Assembly (NCBI RefSeq): GCF_014851565.1
Contig: NZ_JACVAA010000002.1
Location: forward strand, 1 to 64,000
Length of the DNA stretch: 64,000 nucleotides
DNA from: Pseudomonas sp. PDM15
GTDB lineage: Bacteria; Pseudomonadota; Gammaproteobacteria; Pseudomonadales; Pseudomonadaceae
Direction: 5' to 3'
Made by a program: the position numbers and the translations under genes. Of the stretch, positions 33,161 through 44,229 are shown one piece after another. The notes below the pieces were generated by a model. That model was not told where the DNA came from. It did not search any database and saw only the letters and a program-made list of their open reading frames with translations. Position 1 is the first letter of the stretch. Each line of letters begins with the position of its first letter.

Positions 33161-34294
33161 ATGCTCAATTTAAACGACGAATTTCCTCTAGCTCCCGGCT
33201 TGCGCTATCTCAACCACGCCGCCGTGGCCCCCTGGCCGAAGCGCGCCAGCGATGCCGTGCGGCGCTTCGCCGAGGAGAACATCAGCTTCGGCGCGCGCAA
33301 CTATCCCGACTGGCTGAAGGTGGAAAAGCGCCTGCGCGAACGCCTGATGCGCCTGCTCAACGCCTCCAGCACGGCGGATATCGCGCTGGTGAAGAACACT
33401 TCGGAGGCCCTGTCCTTCGTCGCCTTCGGCCTGGACTGGCGCGCCGGCGACCAGGTGGTGATCAGTGACGAGGAGTTCCCCTCCAACCGCATCGTCTGGG
33501 AGGCCTTGAAGCCTCGCGGCGTTGAGGTGGTGCAGGTCAACCTGGGCGGCAGCGACCCGGAAGGGACGCTACTGGCCGCCTGCGGACCGCGCACGCGATT
33601 GATGTCGATCAGTTCGGTGCAGTTCGCCAGCGGCCTGCGCCTGGACCTGCCACGCCTCGGCGCCGGATGCCGCGACAAGGGCGTGCTGCTGTGCGTCGAC
33701 GCCATCCAACAGCTCGGCGCCCAACCGCTGGACGTGCAGGCCTGCGACTGCGCCTTCGCCATGGCCGACGGGCACAAGTGGATGCTAGGTCCTGAAGGAC
33801 TGGGCGTCTTCTACTGCCGCAGCGACTTGCGCGAGCAACTGGCCCTGCACGAATACGGCTGGCACATGCTGGAACATGCCGGCGATTACGACCGTACGGA
33901 ATGGCAGCCAGCGCGCAGCGCCCGGCGCTTCGAGTGCGGCAGCCCGAACATGCTCGGCGCCATGGCGCTGGAGGCCAGCCTGTCGCTGCTGGAAGAAGTC
34001 GGTATGGATCAGGTGGCGGCAAGCATCGAGGAGCGCGTGCTGCAGCTGCAGGAGGGCCTGCAGCGAATCGCTGGCATTCAGCTGCACAGCCCGCTGAACC
34101 CGGCCCGCCGCGCCGGCATCCTGACCTTCAGCTGGGATGGCTGGGACAACCAGGCGCTGTTCGCCAAACTCCGGGAACAGCAGGTGATCTGTGCGCAACG
34201 GGGCAAGGGCATCCGTTTATCCCCGCACTTCTACACCGATCCGGAGTTGATCGAACAAAGCCTGACGGTGCTGAGCCAGCTGCGACAAGGCTGA
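33161..34294 (+). CDS. Class V aminotransferase-fold PLP-dependent enzyme
   Basis: A 377-residue PLP enzyme of the cysteine desulfurase/isopenicillin-N-epimerase-like group. The N-terminal LNHAAVAPWP motif, NTSEALSFVA, the VDAIQQLGAQPLDV motif with the cofactor-binding Asp, and the Schiff-base Lys in ADGHKWMLGPEG are clear. No active-site Cys loop typical of sulfur-mobilising desulfurases is obvious, so the reaction may be a lyase or epimerase type. The frame also allows an earlier ATG at 33122; neither start has a strong ribosome site. It is divergent from the TetR gene, which may control it. Confidence 0.8.
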   Translation: MLNLNDEFPLAPGLRYLNHAAVAPWPKRASDAVRRFAEENISFGARNYPDWLKVEKRLRERLMRLLNASSTADIALVKNTSEALSFVAFGLDWRAGDQVVISDEEFPSNRIVWEALKPRGVEVVQVNLGGSDPEGTLLAACGPRTRLMSISSVQFASGLRLDLPRLGAGCRDKGVLLCVDAIQQLGAQPLDVQACDCAFAMADGHKWMLGPEGLGVFYCRSDLREQLALHEYGWHMLEHAGDYDRTEWQPARSARRFECGSPNMLGAMALEASLSLLEEVGMDQVAASIEERVLQLQEGLQRIAGIQLHSPLNPARRAGILTFSWDGWDNQALFAKLREQQVICAQRGKGIRLSPHFYTDPELIEQSLTVLSQLRQG

Positions 34295-34384
34295 GTGCTC
34301 AGCAGCCGCGGCGGTATTCCAAATACGTTTAAGAAACCGTCGCGACCAATCTGGACGATGGGGAATCCTGGCTAATACTGGAAC

Positions 34385-34505
34385 TACTGGTGTGCGACAT
34401 CTCCCCCCAAGTGTCCCGCCAGTCGAGGTACCGTGGATCGCGTACCTTTGTTTTACTCCTAATGGTCTTGACCCGGATTCATCCCCCAGAACCCGGGTTT
34501 TTTTT
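34385..34505 (+). ncRNA. rgsA: RgsA small RNA
   Basis: In P. aeruginosa the sRNA RgsA (P16, PA2958.1) lies directly before tatD-pilZ-holB; here the same slot holds about 120 bp that ends in a clear intrinsic terminator (34471-34505) and is preceded by GCTAATACT at 34371-34379, a -10 element of the RpoS type. RgsA is RpoS-controlled and linked to oxidative-stress and GacA-dependent responses. Identification rests on position, size, promoter type and terminator; the 5' end is approximate. Confidence 0.7.
34471..34505 (+). terminator. Rho-independent terminator of rgsA
   Basis: ACCCGG (34471-34476) pairs with CCGGGT (34493-34498), followed by eight T. It lies 175 bp after the aminotransferase stop, too far to be a simple gene terminator, and fits the 3' end of the small RNA. 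Confidence 0.85.
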
Positions 34506-34521
34506 GTCTGCAATTTTTCAC

Positions 34522-34646
34522 GATCTCGCGAGCTAGAGCCCGGCTAGGCGGCAGAGGGCCGAGGGCCGAGGGCGCGGAGTTTACATTCAGTAAATGAGCA
34601 CCCGAGCCGTTTGCCAACAACGCCAGGCCGACGCGCAGCAGATCGT
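34522..34646. repeat. Dispersed intergenic repeat, copy 2 (tatD 3' end)
   Basis: About 125 bp bounded by GATC with the same ends and core as 31279-31395, again directly next to the stop codon of a minus-strand gene (tatD). The middle differs by an extra GAGGGCC duplication. Placement after gene ends suggests an mRNA 3'-end or terminator-like role. Confidence 0.75.
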
Positions 34647-34647
34647 G

Positions 34648-35430
34648 TCAGGCCACGCGCGCCAGGGGGAACAGGCGCTTGAAGTTGGCGGTAGTCTGCT
34701 CGGCCAGGGCCTCGAACGACTCGCCACGCACCATGGCCAGGAACTCCGCCACTTCGCGCACGTACTGCGGCAGATTGGGCTTGCCGCGATGGGGAATCGG
34801 CGCCAGGTAGGGCGAGTCGGTCTCCACCAGCAGGCGATCAGCAGGCACCTTGCGCGCCACTTCGCGCAGGGCATCGGCATTGCGGAAGGTGACGATGCCG
34901 GACAGCGAGATATAGAAGCCGATATCCAAGGCCGCCTTGGCCATCTCCCAGTCTTCCGTGAAGCAGTGCAATACGCCGGCCTGGGGTAATGCCGCCTCGC
35001 GCAGCAATGCCAGGGTGTCGGCACGCGCCTCGCGGGTATGCACGATCACCGGCTTGCCGGTGATCGTCGCCGCCTCGAGATGCAGGTTGAAGGACTGCCG
35101 CTGCAATTCGGCCGCTTCGGGTTCGTAGTGGTAGTCCAGCCCCGTCTCGCCGATGGCCACCACATTGGGATGGTTCAGCTCGCCCAGTAGCCAGTCCAGC
35201 GCCGGTGCCTCGCCCTTCTCCAGGTCCAACGGGTGCACGCCCACCGAGCAGTCGACATCGGCGTAACGCTCGGCCAGGGCCTTGACCGCCCCGGCATTGG
35301 CGGCGCTGACGCCGATGCACAGGAAGTGCTGCACGCCGCGGGCACGGGCTGCGTCCAGCGCCGCATCGAGGGAACCATCGTGGGCCGCCAGGTCGAGGCG
35401 GTCGAGGTGGCAGTGGGAATCAACCAGCAT
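34648..35430 (-). CDS. tatD: TatD family metal-dependent hydrolase
   Basis: A 260-residue TIM-barrel hydrolase, start at the ATG giving MLVDSHCHLDRLDL, where the HxH metal site is residues 6-8. Other landmarks are the GETGLDYHY motif, VIVHTREA, LHCFTEDW and the C-terminal ETDSPYLAP. Relatives are 3'-5' DNA/RNA exonucleases or D-aminoacyl-tRNA deacylases. In Pseudomonas this gene (PA2959 position) is the last of the pabC-mltG-tmk-holB-pilZ series, as here. Confidence 0.88.
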   Translation of the reverse strand: MLVDSHCHLDRLDLAAHDGSLDAALDAARARGVQHFLCIGVSAANAGAVKALAERYADVDCSVGVHPLDLEKGEAPALDWLLGELNHPNVVAIGETGLDYHYEPEAAELQRQSFNLHLEAATITGKPVIVHTREARADTLALLREAALPQAGVLHCFTEDWEMAKAALDIGFYISLSGIVTFRNADALREVARKVPADRLLVETDSPYLAPIPHRGKPNLPQYVREVAEFLAMVRGESFEALAEQTTANFKRLFPLARVA

Positions 35431-35502
35431 GGGATTTCTCTGTCTCTGAAATGACGAAGCGCCCATTCCGGGCGCCTCTGCCTTGAAGCTCGATCACTCG
35501 AC

Positions 35503-35859
35503 TTACATGGTGTGGGTCGGGCGATCCGACTTAAGGGCACCGGCCAGGTAAGTCTCGATCTTGTTGCGGGCGGTGTTGTCGCCATCGTTGAACTGCACGC
35601 CGACGCCGGCGGCGCGGTTGCCCTGGGCGCCCTTCGGGGTGATCCACACCACCTTGCCGGCTACCGGAATCTTCTCCGGCTCGTCCATCAGGTTGAGCAG
35701 CATGAACACCTCGTCGCCCAGCTTGTAGCTCTTGGCGGTCGGGATGAACAGCCCGCCGTTGCGAATGAAGGGCATGTAGGCGGCGTACAGCACGGACTTG
35801 TCCTTGATGGTCAGGGACAGGATCCCGTTACGCGGTCCTAGGTTCGGTGGCAAGCTCAT
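35503..35859 (-). CDS. pilZ: Type IV pilus assembly protein PilZ
   Basis: A 118-residue PilZ-domain protein. It starts MSLPPNLGPRNGILSL and lacks the RxxxR and DxSxxG c-di-GMP motifs of canonical PilZ domains, as in P. aeruginosa PilZ itself, which acts in type IV pilus biogenesis by binding PilB and FimX rather than c-di-GMP. The conserved YIPTAKSYKLGDEVFMLL-like strand and VAGKVVWITPKGAQGNR are present. It follows holB in the same operon. Confidence 0.93.
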   Translation of the reverse strand: MSLPPNLGPRNGILSLTIKDKSVLYAAYMPFIRNGGLFIPTAKSYKLGDEVFMLLNLMDEPEKIPVAGKVVWITPKGAQGNRAAGVGVQFNDGDNTARNKIETYLAGALKSDRPTHTM

Positions 35860-35895
35860 GCACTATTCCTGGCAACTTTATCCAATTTTTCGATT

Positions 35896-37516
<1,621 letters not shown>

Positions 37517-38554
37517 TTATCTGGGCGCGGGGCTGGAGCGGTAATCGTTGCGGCGCTTGAGCTGGTACTCGCGCACGGCACGATTGTGCTGCTCCAGGGT
37601 TTCCGAGAATACATGGCTGCCGTCGCCACGGGCGACGAAGTACAGGCTCTTGCCCGGCACCGGGTTGAGCGCGGCATGGATCGCCTCGCGGCCAGCCAGG
37701 GCGATAGGCGTCGGCGGCATGCCGTCGATCATGTAGGTGTTGTAGGGGGTCGGCTGCAGCAGGTGGGCGCGGGTCAGGTTGCCGTTGTACAGCTCGCCCA
37801 GGCCGAAGATCACGGTCGGGTCGGTCTGCAAGCGCATGCCGCTGCGCAGGCGGCGGACGAACACTCCGGCGATCTGCCCGCGCTCCTCGGCCACTCCGGT
37901 TTCCTTCTCCACCATCGAGGCCATCACCAGCGCGTCATAGGGCTTGCGATACGGCAGGCCCTGGGCACGCTTGCTCCACTCCTCGTCCAGCACCTGGTCC
38001 AGGCGGGCACGGGCCTGCTTGAGCAGATCGAGGTCACTCATTCCACGCACGTAGCGATAGGTGTCGGGGAAGAAGCGCCCCTCGGGGCTCACGCCGGGCA
38101 GGCCCAGCCGCTCCATCAGCGCCCTGTCGTCGAGCCCGGCCAGGCTCTGCTGCAGCGCCTCCTGGCGCGTGAGCGCGGCGCGCACCTGGCGGAAGCTCCA
38201 GCCCTCGACCAGGGTCAGGCTGTACTGCACCACCTCACCCCGACGCCACAGGCCGAGCAGATCGCGCACGCTCTGCTGCGGGCTCAGGCGATATTCACCG
38301 CTGTGCAGCGCCTGATTCGGCAGGTTGAAGCGCCAGTACAGGCGCAACCAGAAGGCGCCGTCCAGCACGCCCTCGCCTTCCAGGCGATTGAGCAAACCTC
38401 CGGGAGTATCGCCGGGCACCACTTCGATCAGGCGCTCGCTCTCCAGCTTGAGCGGCTGGTTCAGCGCACTGTGCAGGCGCCAGCCGGCCAGAGCCAAGGC
38501 CAGCACGAGCAACGCCAGGCCGGTGACCAGCAACAGCATCAACTTGCGAATCAC
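37517..38554 (-). CDS. mltG: Endolytic murein transglycosylase MltG
   Basis: A 345-residue YceG-family protein with one N-terminal membrane anchor (residues about 5-25), a LysM-like part and the catalytic region with MASMVEKETGVAEERGQIAGVF, where the Glu in VEKE is the active residue, and NTYMIDGMPPTPIA. It cuts nascent peptidoglycan strands and sets glycan length. It sits between pabC and tmk with gaps of 3 and 9 bp. Confidence 0.94.
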   Translation of the reverse strand: MIRKLMLLLVTGLALLVLALALAGWRLHSALNQPLKLESERLIEVVPGDTPGGLLNRLEGEGVLDGAFWLRLYWRFNLPNQALHSGEYRLSPQQSVRDLLGLWRRGEVVQYSLTLVEGWSFRQVRAALTRQEALQQSLAGLDDRALMERLGLPGVSPEGRFFPDTYRYVRGMSDLDLLKQARARLDQVLDEEWSKRAQGLPYRKPYDALVMASMVEKETGVAEERGQIAGVFVRRLRSGMRLQTDPTVIFGLGELYNGNLTRAHLLQPTPYNTYMIDGMPPTPIALAGREAIHAALNPVPGKSLYFVARGDGSHVFSETLEQHNRAVREYQLKRRNDYRSSPAPR

Positions 38555-38557
38555 GAA

Positions 38558-39373
38558 TCAGGAATCCAGAAGACTGCGGATAAGGGCCTGCAGTTTACGG
38601 GTGAGCGGGCCGGCCGGCCAGACACTGGCCGCCAGTTCGCGTACCGGCCAGATGCCGTAGAGGCTGTTGCAAACGAATACCTCGTCGGCCGCCAGCAGCT
38701 CGTCGAAGGCGATATCGCGCACCTCGCAAGGGATGCCCTGACACGCGGCCTGCTCCAGCACTTCGGCGCGCATCACACCCGCCACCCCGCAGCGCGACAG
38801 TTCGGCAGTCAGCAGCACGCCATCCTTGATCAGGAACAGGTTACTGAACACGCCCTCGATCACCCGTCCCGACACATCACGCATCAGGCCTTCGGCGAAG
38901 ACGGCATCCTGCCACTCGCCACGGGCCAGCACCTGTTCCAGGCGATTGAGGTGCTTGAGCCCGGCCAGCAAGGGCTGCTCGGCCAGGCGCGTGATGCAGG
39001 GAAACAGGCGTACGCCTTGCTCGGCATTGCTCGCCGGATAGCTGGGCAGCGGGTTTCCGAGCAGAATGCGGCGCGGGCTGGAAGGCTGTGGCGGGGCGTA
39101 GCCACGCAAGCCGTCGCCACGGGTGACCATCAGCTTGGCGATACCCTCGCCCAGCGCGGCAAAGAAGGCCGACAACTCGGCTTCCAACGAGGGCAGGTCG
39201 AGATCGATGGACAGGCGCTGCGCGCCCTCACCCAGGCGCGCCAGATGGCGCGACAGCAGCCTGGCGCGGCTGCCACGCACGGCGATGGTCTCGAACAGGC
39301 CGTCGCCATAGGCCAGGCCACGGTCGCTCAGCGGCAGATCCGTGGCCGCGCGGCCATCGACCCAGCTCAGCAT
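38558..39373 (-). CDS. pabC: Aminodeoxychorismate lyase
   Basis: A 271-residue fold-type IV PLP enzyme that makes 4-aminobenzoate from 4-amino-4-deoxychorismate for folate. Motifs: DRGLAYGDGLFETIAV near residue 18, the cofactor Lys in GLKHLNRLEQVLAR, and SNLFLIKDG. It overlaps the fabF stop by one base, so it is coupled to the fatty-acid genes. Confidence 0.92.
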   Translation of the reverse strand: MLSWVDGRAATDLPLSDRGLAYGDGLFETIAVRGSRARLLSRHLARLGEGAQRLSIDLDLPSLEAELSAFFAALGEGIAKLMVTRGDGLRGYAPPQPSSPRRILLGNPLPSYPASNAEQGVRLFPCITRLAEQPLLAGLKHLNRLEQVLARGEWQDAVFAEGLMRDVSGRVIEGVFSNLFLIKDGVLLTAELSRCGVAGVMRAEVLEQAACQGIPCEVRDIAFDELLAADEVFVCNSLYGIWPVRELAASVWPAGPLTRKLQALIRSLLDS

Positions 39374-40617
39374 CAGCCGTTGAAGCGACGGAACACCAGC
39401 GAACCGTTGGTGCCGCCGAAGCCGAAGGAGTTGGACAACACTGCGTCGATCGCCAGCGGCTTGGCCTGGTGGGCGACGAAGTCGAGGTCGCAGCCTTCGT
39501 CCGGCTCATCCAGGTTGATGGTCGGCGGCGCCACTTGGTCGCGCAGGGCCAGCACGCTGAAGATCGCCTCCACCGCGCCGGCGGCGCCCAGCAGGTGGCC
39601 GATCATTGACTTGGTGGAGCTGACCGACAGCTTGTGCGCATGCTCACCGAACACCGATTTCACCGCACTCGCCTCGGCCTTGTCGCCGGCCGAGGTGGAG
39701 GTGCCGTGGGCATTGATGTACTGCACCTGATCCAGGTTCAGACCGGCATCGCGCAGGGCGTTGCTCATGCAGCGCGCAGCACCGGCACCGTCTTCAGGCG
39801 GCGAGGTCATGTGGTAGGCGTCGCCGCTCATGCCGAAGCCGACCAGCTCGGCGTAGATGGTCGCGCCACGCGCCTTCGCGTGTTCCAGCTCTTCCAGCAC
39901 CAGGGCACCGGCGCCGTCGGACAGCACGAAGCCATCTCGGCCCTTGTCCCACGGACGGCTGGCCTTGCTCGGATCATCGTTGCGGGTGGACAGCGCGCGT
40001 GCCGCGCCGAAGCCGCCCATACCCAGGCCGCAAGTGGCCATCTCGGCGCCGCCGGCGACCATCACATCGGCCTCGCCATAAGCGATGTTGCGCGCGGCCA
40101 TGCCGATGCAATGGGTGCCGGTGGTGCAGGCGGTGGCGATGGCGTAGTTCGGCCCCTGCAGACCCAGATGGATCGACAGGAAACCGGAAATCATGTTGAT
40201 GATCGAGCCGGGCACGAAGAACGGCGACATGCGCCGCGGCCCCTGCTCGAACAGGGATTTGCAGTTGTTCTCGATGTTGGTCAGGCCGCCGATACCGGAA
40301 CCCATGGCCACGCCGATGCGCTCACGGTTGGCGTCGGTAACTTCCAGACCGGAGTCGCGCATTGCCTGGAAGCTGGCCGCCAGACCGTACTGGATGAACA
40401 GGTCGAGCTTGCGCGCTTCCTTGGCTGACAGATATTCCTCGACATTGAAGCCCTTCACTGAGCCGCCAAAACGGGTAGAGAAGGCCGTCAGATCCATATG
40501 CTCGATCAGGCTGATCCCACTGCGACCGGCCAGGATGCCCTGCCAGCTGCTGGCAACATCAGTGCCCAGCGGCGACAACATGCCCATACCGGTAACCACG
40601 ACGCGTCTACGCGACAC
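39373..40617 (-). CDS. fabF: Beta-ketoacyl-ACP synthase II
   Basis: A 414-residue condensing enzyme. The active-site Cys lies in ATACTTGTH and the two His in NAHGTST and [10 protein letters not shown], with the [12 protein letters not shown]-terminal loop. It elongates acyl-ACP with malonyl-ACP. It lies 108 bp downstream of acpP, separated by a hairpin with a T-tract, so part of the acpP transcript probably ends before it. Confidence 0.95.
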   Translation of the reverse strand: MSRRRVVVTGMGMLSPLGTDVASSWQGILAGRSGISLIEHMDLTAFSTRFGGSVKGFNVEEYLSAKEARKLDLFIQYGLAASFQAMRDSGLEVTDANRERIGVAMGSGIGGLTNIENNCKSLFEQGPRRMSPFFVPGSIINMISGFLSIHLGLQGPNYAIATACTTGTHCIGMAARNIAYGEADVMVAGGAEMATCGLGMGGFGAARALSTRNDDPSKASRPWDKGRDGFVLSDGAGALVLEELEHAKARGATIYAELVGFGMSGDAYHMTSPPEDGAGAARCMSNALRDAGLNLDQVQYINAHGTSTSAGDKAEASAVKSVFGEHAHKLSVSSTKSMIGHLLGAAGAVEAIFSVLALRDQVAPPTINLDEPDEGCDLDFVAHQAKPLAIDAVLSNSFGFGGTNGSLVFRRFNG

Positions 40618-40661
40618 TGCACAATCCTCTTTTCTCGTTGAAACTTGCTGGCCCGATAAAG

Positions 40662-40691
40662 AAAAACCGCACGCCTTGTAGGGCAGTGCGG
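40662..40691 (-). terminator. Partial terminator between acpP and fabF
   Basis: On the minus strand CCGCAC and GTGCGG form a stem around a GCC/GGC-containing loop, followed by TTTTTC. It lies 35 bp after the acpP stop and could make acpP mRNA far more abundant than fabF mRNA, which fits the need for high ACP levels. Confidence 0.75.
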
Positions 40692-40726
40692 CTTTTCCTG
40701 GGCCGAAAACCGGCGATTACGGGCGC

Positions 40727-40960
40727 TTAGGCGTGCGCGGTAACGTAATCGATGGCTTCCTGAACGGTGGTGATCTTCTCAGCCTGCTCGTCCGGGATTT
40801 CGGTCTCGAATTCCTCTTCCAGAGCCATCACCAGCTCAACGGTGTCAAGGGAGTCGGCACCCAGGTCTTCTACGAAGGAAGCGCTGTTGGTCACTTCATC
40901 TTCTTTAACGCCCAGTTGCTCGGCGACGATTTTCTTGACGCGTTCTTCGATGGTGCTCAT
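40727..40960 (-). CDS. acpP: Acyl carrier protein
   Basis: A 77-residue acidic protein with the phosphopantetheine attachment Ser37 in [18 protein letters not shown]. It carries growing acyl chains for fatty-acid and lipid A synthesis. It lies between fabG and fabF, with 180 bp upstream that probably hold its own promoter. Confidence 0.97.
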   Translation of the reverse strand: MSTIEERVKKIVAEQLGVKEDEVTNSASFVEDLGADSLDTVELVMALEEEFETEIPDEQAEKITTVQEAIDYVTAHA

Positions 40961-41140
40961 GTCTAGTTTTCACTCCTAGTGGAAAAATTCCGTGCAGCTG
41001 GGCTGCAGTGTATAGAAAGGGTTTTCTAAGTTTCAAGCCGGAACCCCGGCCCCTTCCGAACTGCCGTCTTCCGCCGGTTGCACTTTTGTAACGGACTTTA
41101 GACGGCTTTTATGACAGTTTCCCGAAGGTCCGAGTCACAT

Positions 41141-41884
41141 TCAGCTCATGTACATGCCGCCATTCACCGGAACGGTAGCACCGGTGACGTAGGCTGCGCC
41201 GTCGGAGGCGAGGAAACCGACCACCTTGGCGATCTCCTCGGCCTGGCCCAGACGGCCCAGCGGAATCTGGGTCAGCAGCGCCTCGCGCTGGGCCTCCGGC
41301 AGTTCGCGGGTCATGTCGGTATCGATGAAACCGGGCGCCACCGAGTTGACGGTGATCGAGCGCGAACCTACTTCACGGGCGAGGGCTCGGCTGAAACCTT
41401 CCAGACCGGCCTTGGCAGCCGCGTAATTGACCTGCCCGGCGTTACCCATGGCGCCTACCACCGAACCAATGCTGATGATGCGCCCCCAGCGCGCCTTGGT
41501 CATCCCGCGCAGCACGGCCTTGGACAGGCGGAACAGGCTGTTGAGGTTGGTGTTGATGACGTCGAACCACTCCTCGTCCTTCATCCGCAGCATCAGGTTG
41601 TCGCGGGTGATGCCGGCGTTGTTGACCAGAATGGCAACGGCGCCGAAATCCTTCTGGATCTGCTCCAGCACGGCATTCACCGACTCATCGCTGGAAACGT
41701 CCAGCAGCATGCCGGCGCCCAGCAGGCCCTGTTCCTTGAGCGCCTCACCGATACGGGCAGCACCCGCCTCGCTGGTGGCGGTGCCGATCACGGTAGCGCC
41801 CTGGCGCCCCAGCTCGAACGCGATGGCCTGGCCGATACCGCGGCTGGCGCCGGTAACCAACGCAACCTTGCCTTGCAGACTCAT
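41141..41884 (-). CDS. fabG: 3-oxoacyl-ACP reductase
   Basis: A 247-residue short-chain dehydrogenase with the NADPH motif TGASRGIG at residues 12-19, the NNAG motif and the catalytic Ser, Tyr and Lys in ISIGSVVG...NYAAAKAG. It reduces 3-oxoacyl-ACP. The ATG at 41884 has GGAG upstream; the longer frame overlaps fabD without a ribosome site. It is 16 bp after fabD. Confidence 0.95.
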   Translation of the reverse strand: MSLQGKVALVTGASRGIGQAIAFELGRQGATVIGTATSEAGAARIGEALKEQGLLGAGMLLDVSSDESVNAVLEQIQKDFGAVAILVNNAGITRDNLMLRMKDEEWFDVINTNLNSLFRLSKAVLRGMTKARWGRIISIGSVVGAMGNAGQVNYAAAKAGLEGFSRALAREVGSRSITVNSVAPGFIDTDMTRELPEAQREALLTQIPLGRLGQAEEIAKVVGFLASDGAAYVTGATVPVNGGMYMS

Positions 41885-41900
41885 GATGCTCTCCTTGTAC

Positions 41901-42839
41901 TCAGACCAGCGCCGCACGCACGGCGGCGAAGGCGTCCGGGGTTTCCAGATTGTGGGTATTGATACCTTTGACGCAACGCTTGTTGAGACCCGCCAGCACT
42001 TTGCCGGGGCCACATTCGACCAGCTCGGAGACGCCTTGCGCTGCCAGGTAGGTCACGCTTTCCACCCAGCGCACCGGGCTGTACAGCTGGGCCAGCAGGT
42101 CGCGCTTGAGCACGTCGAGATCGGCCGGCACGGCGGCGCTGACATTCTGCACCAGCGGAATCTGCGGCGCCTGCCAGGCCAGGCCGTTGACCGCATCGGC
42201 GAACTTCTCGGCAGCCGGACGCATCAACTCACAGTGCGACGGCACGCTGACCGGCAGCGGCATGGCGCGCTTGGCGCCACGAGCCTTGCAGGCCTCGATG
42301 GCACGCTCGACGGCAGCCGCGGCACCGGCGATCACCACCTGGCCCGGGGCGTTGAAGTTGACGGCGCTGACCACTTCGCCCTGCGCCGCTTCGGCGCAGG
42401 CGGCCAGGACATCGGCATCTTCCAGACCGAGGATAGCGGCCATGCCGCCCTGTCCGGCCGGCACGGCCTGCTGCATCAACTGACCACGCAATTCGACCAG
42501 CTTGACCGCATCACGGAAGCCGATGGCGCCTGCCGCGACCAACGCGGAATATTCACCCAGGCTGTGGCCGGCGACGAAGGCCGGACGCGCACCGCCCTCG
42601 GCCTGCCACAGGCGCCACAGGGCGATGGAGGCAGTGAGAATGGCCGGCTGAGTCTTGTCGGTTTCGTTCAGACGCTCTTCCGGGCCTTGCTGGGTCAGCG
42701 CCCAGAGGTCGTAGCCGAGCGCCTCGGAGGCTTCGCCAAAGGTGTCGCGCACCAGTGTCTGTTGGGCACCGAGTTCGGCGAGCATGCCGAGCGATTGCGA
42801 GCCCTGGCCAGGGAAGACAAATGCGAGGGAGGCAGACAT
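41901..42839 (-). CDS. fabD: Malonyl-CoA:ACP transacylase
   Basis: A 312-residue acyltransferase with FPGQGSQ at the N-terminus, the nucleophile in GHSLGEYSALVAAG (Ser about 92), the substrate Arg in VELRGQLMQ and the catalytic His in VPSHCELM. It loads malonate onto ACP. It is followed closely by fabG. Confidence 0.95.
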   Translation of the reverse strand: MSASLAFVFPGQGSQSLGMLAELGAQQTLVRDTFGEASEALGYDLWALTQQGPEERLNETDKTQPAILTASIALWRLWQAEGGARPAFVAGHSLGEYSALVAAGAIGFRDAVKLVELRGQLMQQAVPAGQGGMAAILGLEDADVLAACAEAAQGEVVSAVNFNAPGQVVIAGAAAAVERAIEACKARGAKRAMPLPVSVPSHCELMRPAAEKFADAVNGLAWQAPQIPLVQNVSAAVPADLDVLKRDLLAQLYSPVRWVESVTYLAAQGVSELVECGPGKVLAGLNKRCVKGINTHNLETPDAFAAVRAALV

Positions 42840-43022
42840 CGAAACTTTCCCTTATCTAGTCGGAGGAGACGACACGGCAATGCCGAGTCGAGAAGATTGG
42901 ATGGAGCGGCCGCGGCGGCGGTCACAGGCCGGCTCCGCAGCGTTCAGCCTTGGAGAGCGGCGAACACCAGGAGTTCAGGAGACGGGGCTGCGCAGCGGCA
43001 AGACACATCGACCTGCCGCCTG

Positions 43023-44030
43023 TCAGAGCAGCAGGTCCTCGAGACGACCGTGCAGGCGCTGCGGCAGGCTCTCGCGCACCTCGATCACGGCCCGACGAAT
43101 GGCGCTCTGGAAGCCCTCCACAGTCGCCGAGCCATGGCTCTTCACCACGATGCCCTGCAGGCCGAGAAAACTCGCGCCGTTGTGCCGTGCCGGCGCCAGC
43201 TCGCCACGCAGGCGCTTGAGCAAGGGCATGGCCACGGCGCCGGCCAGCTTGGAAACGAAACCTTCGTTGAACAGCGCCTCGATGCGATCAGAGATCATCG
43301 ACACCAGGCCCTCGCTGGACTTGAGCAAGATGTTGCCGACGAAGCCGTCGCACACCACCACGTCGGCCTCACCGCGATACAGGCCATCACCCTCGACGAA
43401 GCCGATGTAATTCAGCCCGTCCGCCTGCTGCAGCAGACTGGCGGCCAGCTTGACCTGTTGATTGCCCTTGATGTTCTCGGTGCCCACATTGAGCAGCGCC
43501 ACTCGCGGGCGCTGCATGCCCTGCGCTTCGGCGACCACCGCCCCCATCACGGCGAACTGATAGAGCTGCTCGGCGCTGCAGTCGACATTGGCACCCAGGT
43601 CGAGCAGATGGCAGACACCCTTGGCCGTCGGCACGGCCGTGACCATCGCCGGCCGATCGATACCCGGCAGCGGTTTGAGCACATAAAGAGAAAGCGCCAT
43701 CAGCGCGCCGGTATTGCCGGCACTGACGCAGGCCTTGGCCCGACCACTGCGCACCAGCTCCAGCATCACACGCATGGAAGCATCGGGCTTGCCGCGCAGG
43801 GCATGGGTGGGACGTTCATCCATGCCGATCACTTCACTGGCATGCTCGACCTGCAGGCGTGCGCGATCTACACCCGGATGACGAGCGATCAATTCTTCGA
43901 GGACGGAGGCTTGGCCGACAAGGACCAGGTGTAGCGAGGGGAATTCAGCCAGACTGGCGACGCAGGCTGGAACAATGCGATGGGGACCGAAGTCCCCACC
44001 CATTGCATCGATAGCGATCGGAGCGGACAA
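43023..44030 (-). CDS. plsX: Phosphate acyltransferase PlsX
   Basis: A 335-residue enzyme that makes acyl-phosphate from acyl-ACP for phospholipid synthesis. It begins [16 protein letters not shown], with the start codon TTG at 44030 directly after the rpmF stop; an ATG eight codons later would remove conserved residues, so I keep TTG. Other family motifs are AGNTGALMA and [10 protein letters not shown]. The rpmF-plsX-fabD-fabG-acpP order is standard. Confidence 0.93.
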   Translation of the reverse strand: MSAPIAIDAMGGDFGPHRIVPACVASLAEFPSLHLVLVGQASVLEELIARHPGVDRARLQVEHASEVIGMDERPTHALRGKPDASMRVMLELVRSGRAKACVSAGNTGALMALSLYVLKPLPGIDRPAMVTAVPTAKGVCHLLDLGANVDCSAEQLYQFAVMGAVVAEAQGMQRPRVALLNVGTENIKGNQQVKLAASLLQQADGLNYIGFVEGDGLYRGEADVVVCDGFVGNILLKSSEGLVSMISDRIEALFNEGFVSKLAGAVAMPLLKRLRGELAPARHNGASFLGLQGIVVKSHGSATVEGFQSAIRRAVIEVRESLPQRLHGRLEDLLL

Positions 44031-44033
44031 GGA

Positions 44034-44216
44034 TTACTCGTCGGCGCCCTTGTCGATCACTTTACGGCCACGGTAGACACCTTCCGGCGATACGTGGTGA
44101 CGCAGGTGAACTTCACCGGTGCTCTTCTCGACGGACAGGGCGTTGGCCTCGAGGGCATCGTGGGAACGACGCATGTCGCGGGCAGAGCGGGATTTTTTGT
44201 TCTGCTGAACAGCCAT
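44034..44216 (-). CDS. rpmF: 50S ribosomal protein L32
   Basis: A 60-residue basic protein starting [20 protein letters not shown], the typical L32 N-terminus. It lacks the zinc-binding Cys of some L32 forms, as usual in Pseudomonas. It lies 13 bp after yceD. Confidence 0.96.
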   Translation of the reverse strand: MAVQQNKKSRSARDMRRSHDALEANALSVEKSTGEVHLRHHVSPEGVYRGRKVIDKGADE

Positions 44217-44229
44217 AACTCAATAACTC

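Noticed and set aside
41427..43934. Plus-strand frame of 835 codons opposite fabG, fabD and plsX
   Set aside because: The three genes on the other strand are certain; the frame is open because of codon bias at third positions.
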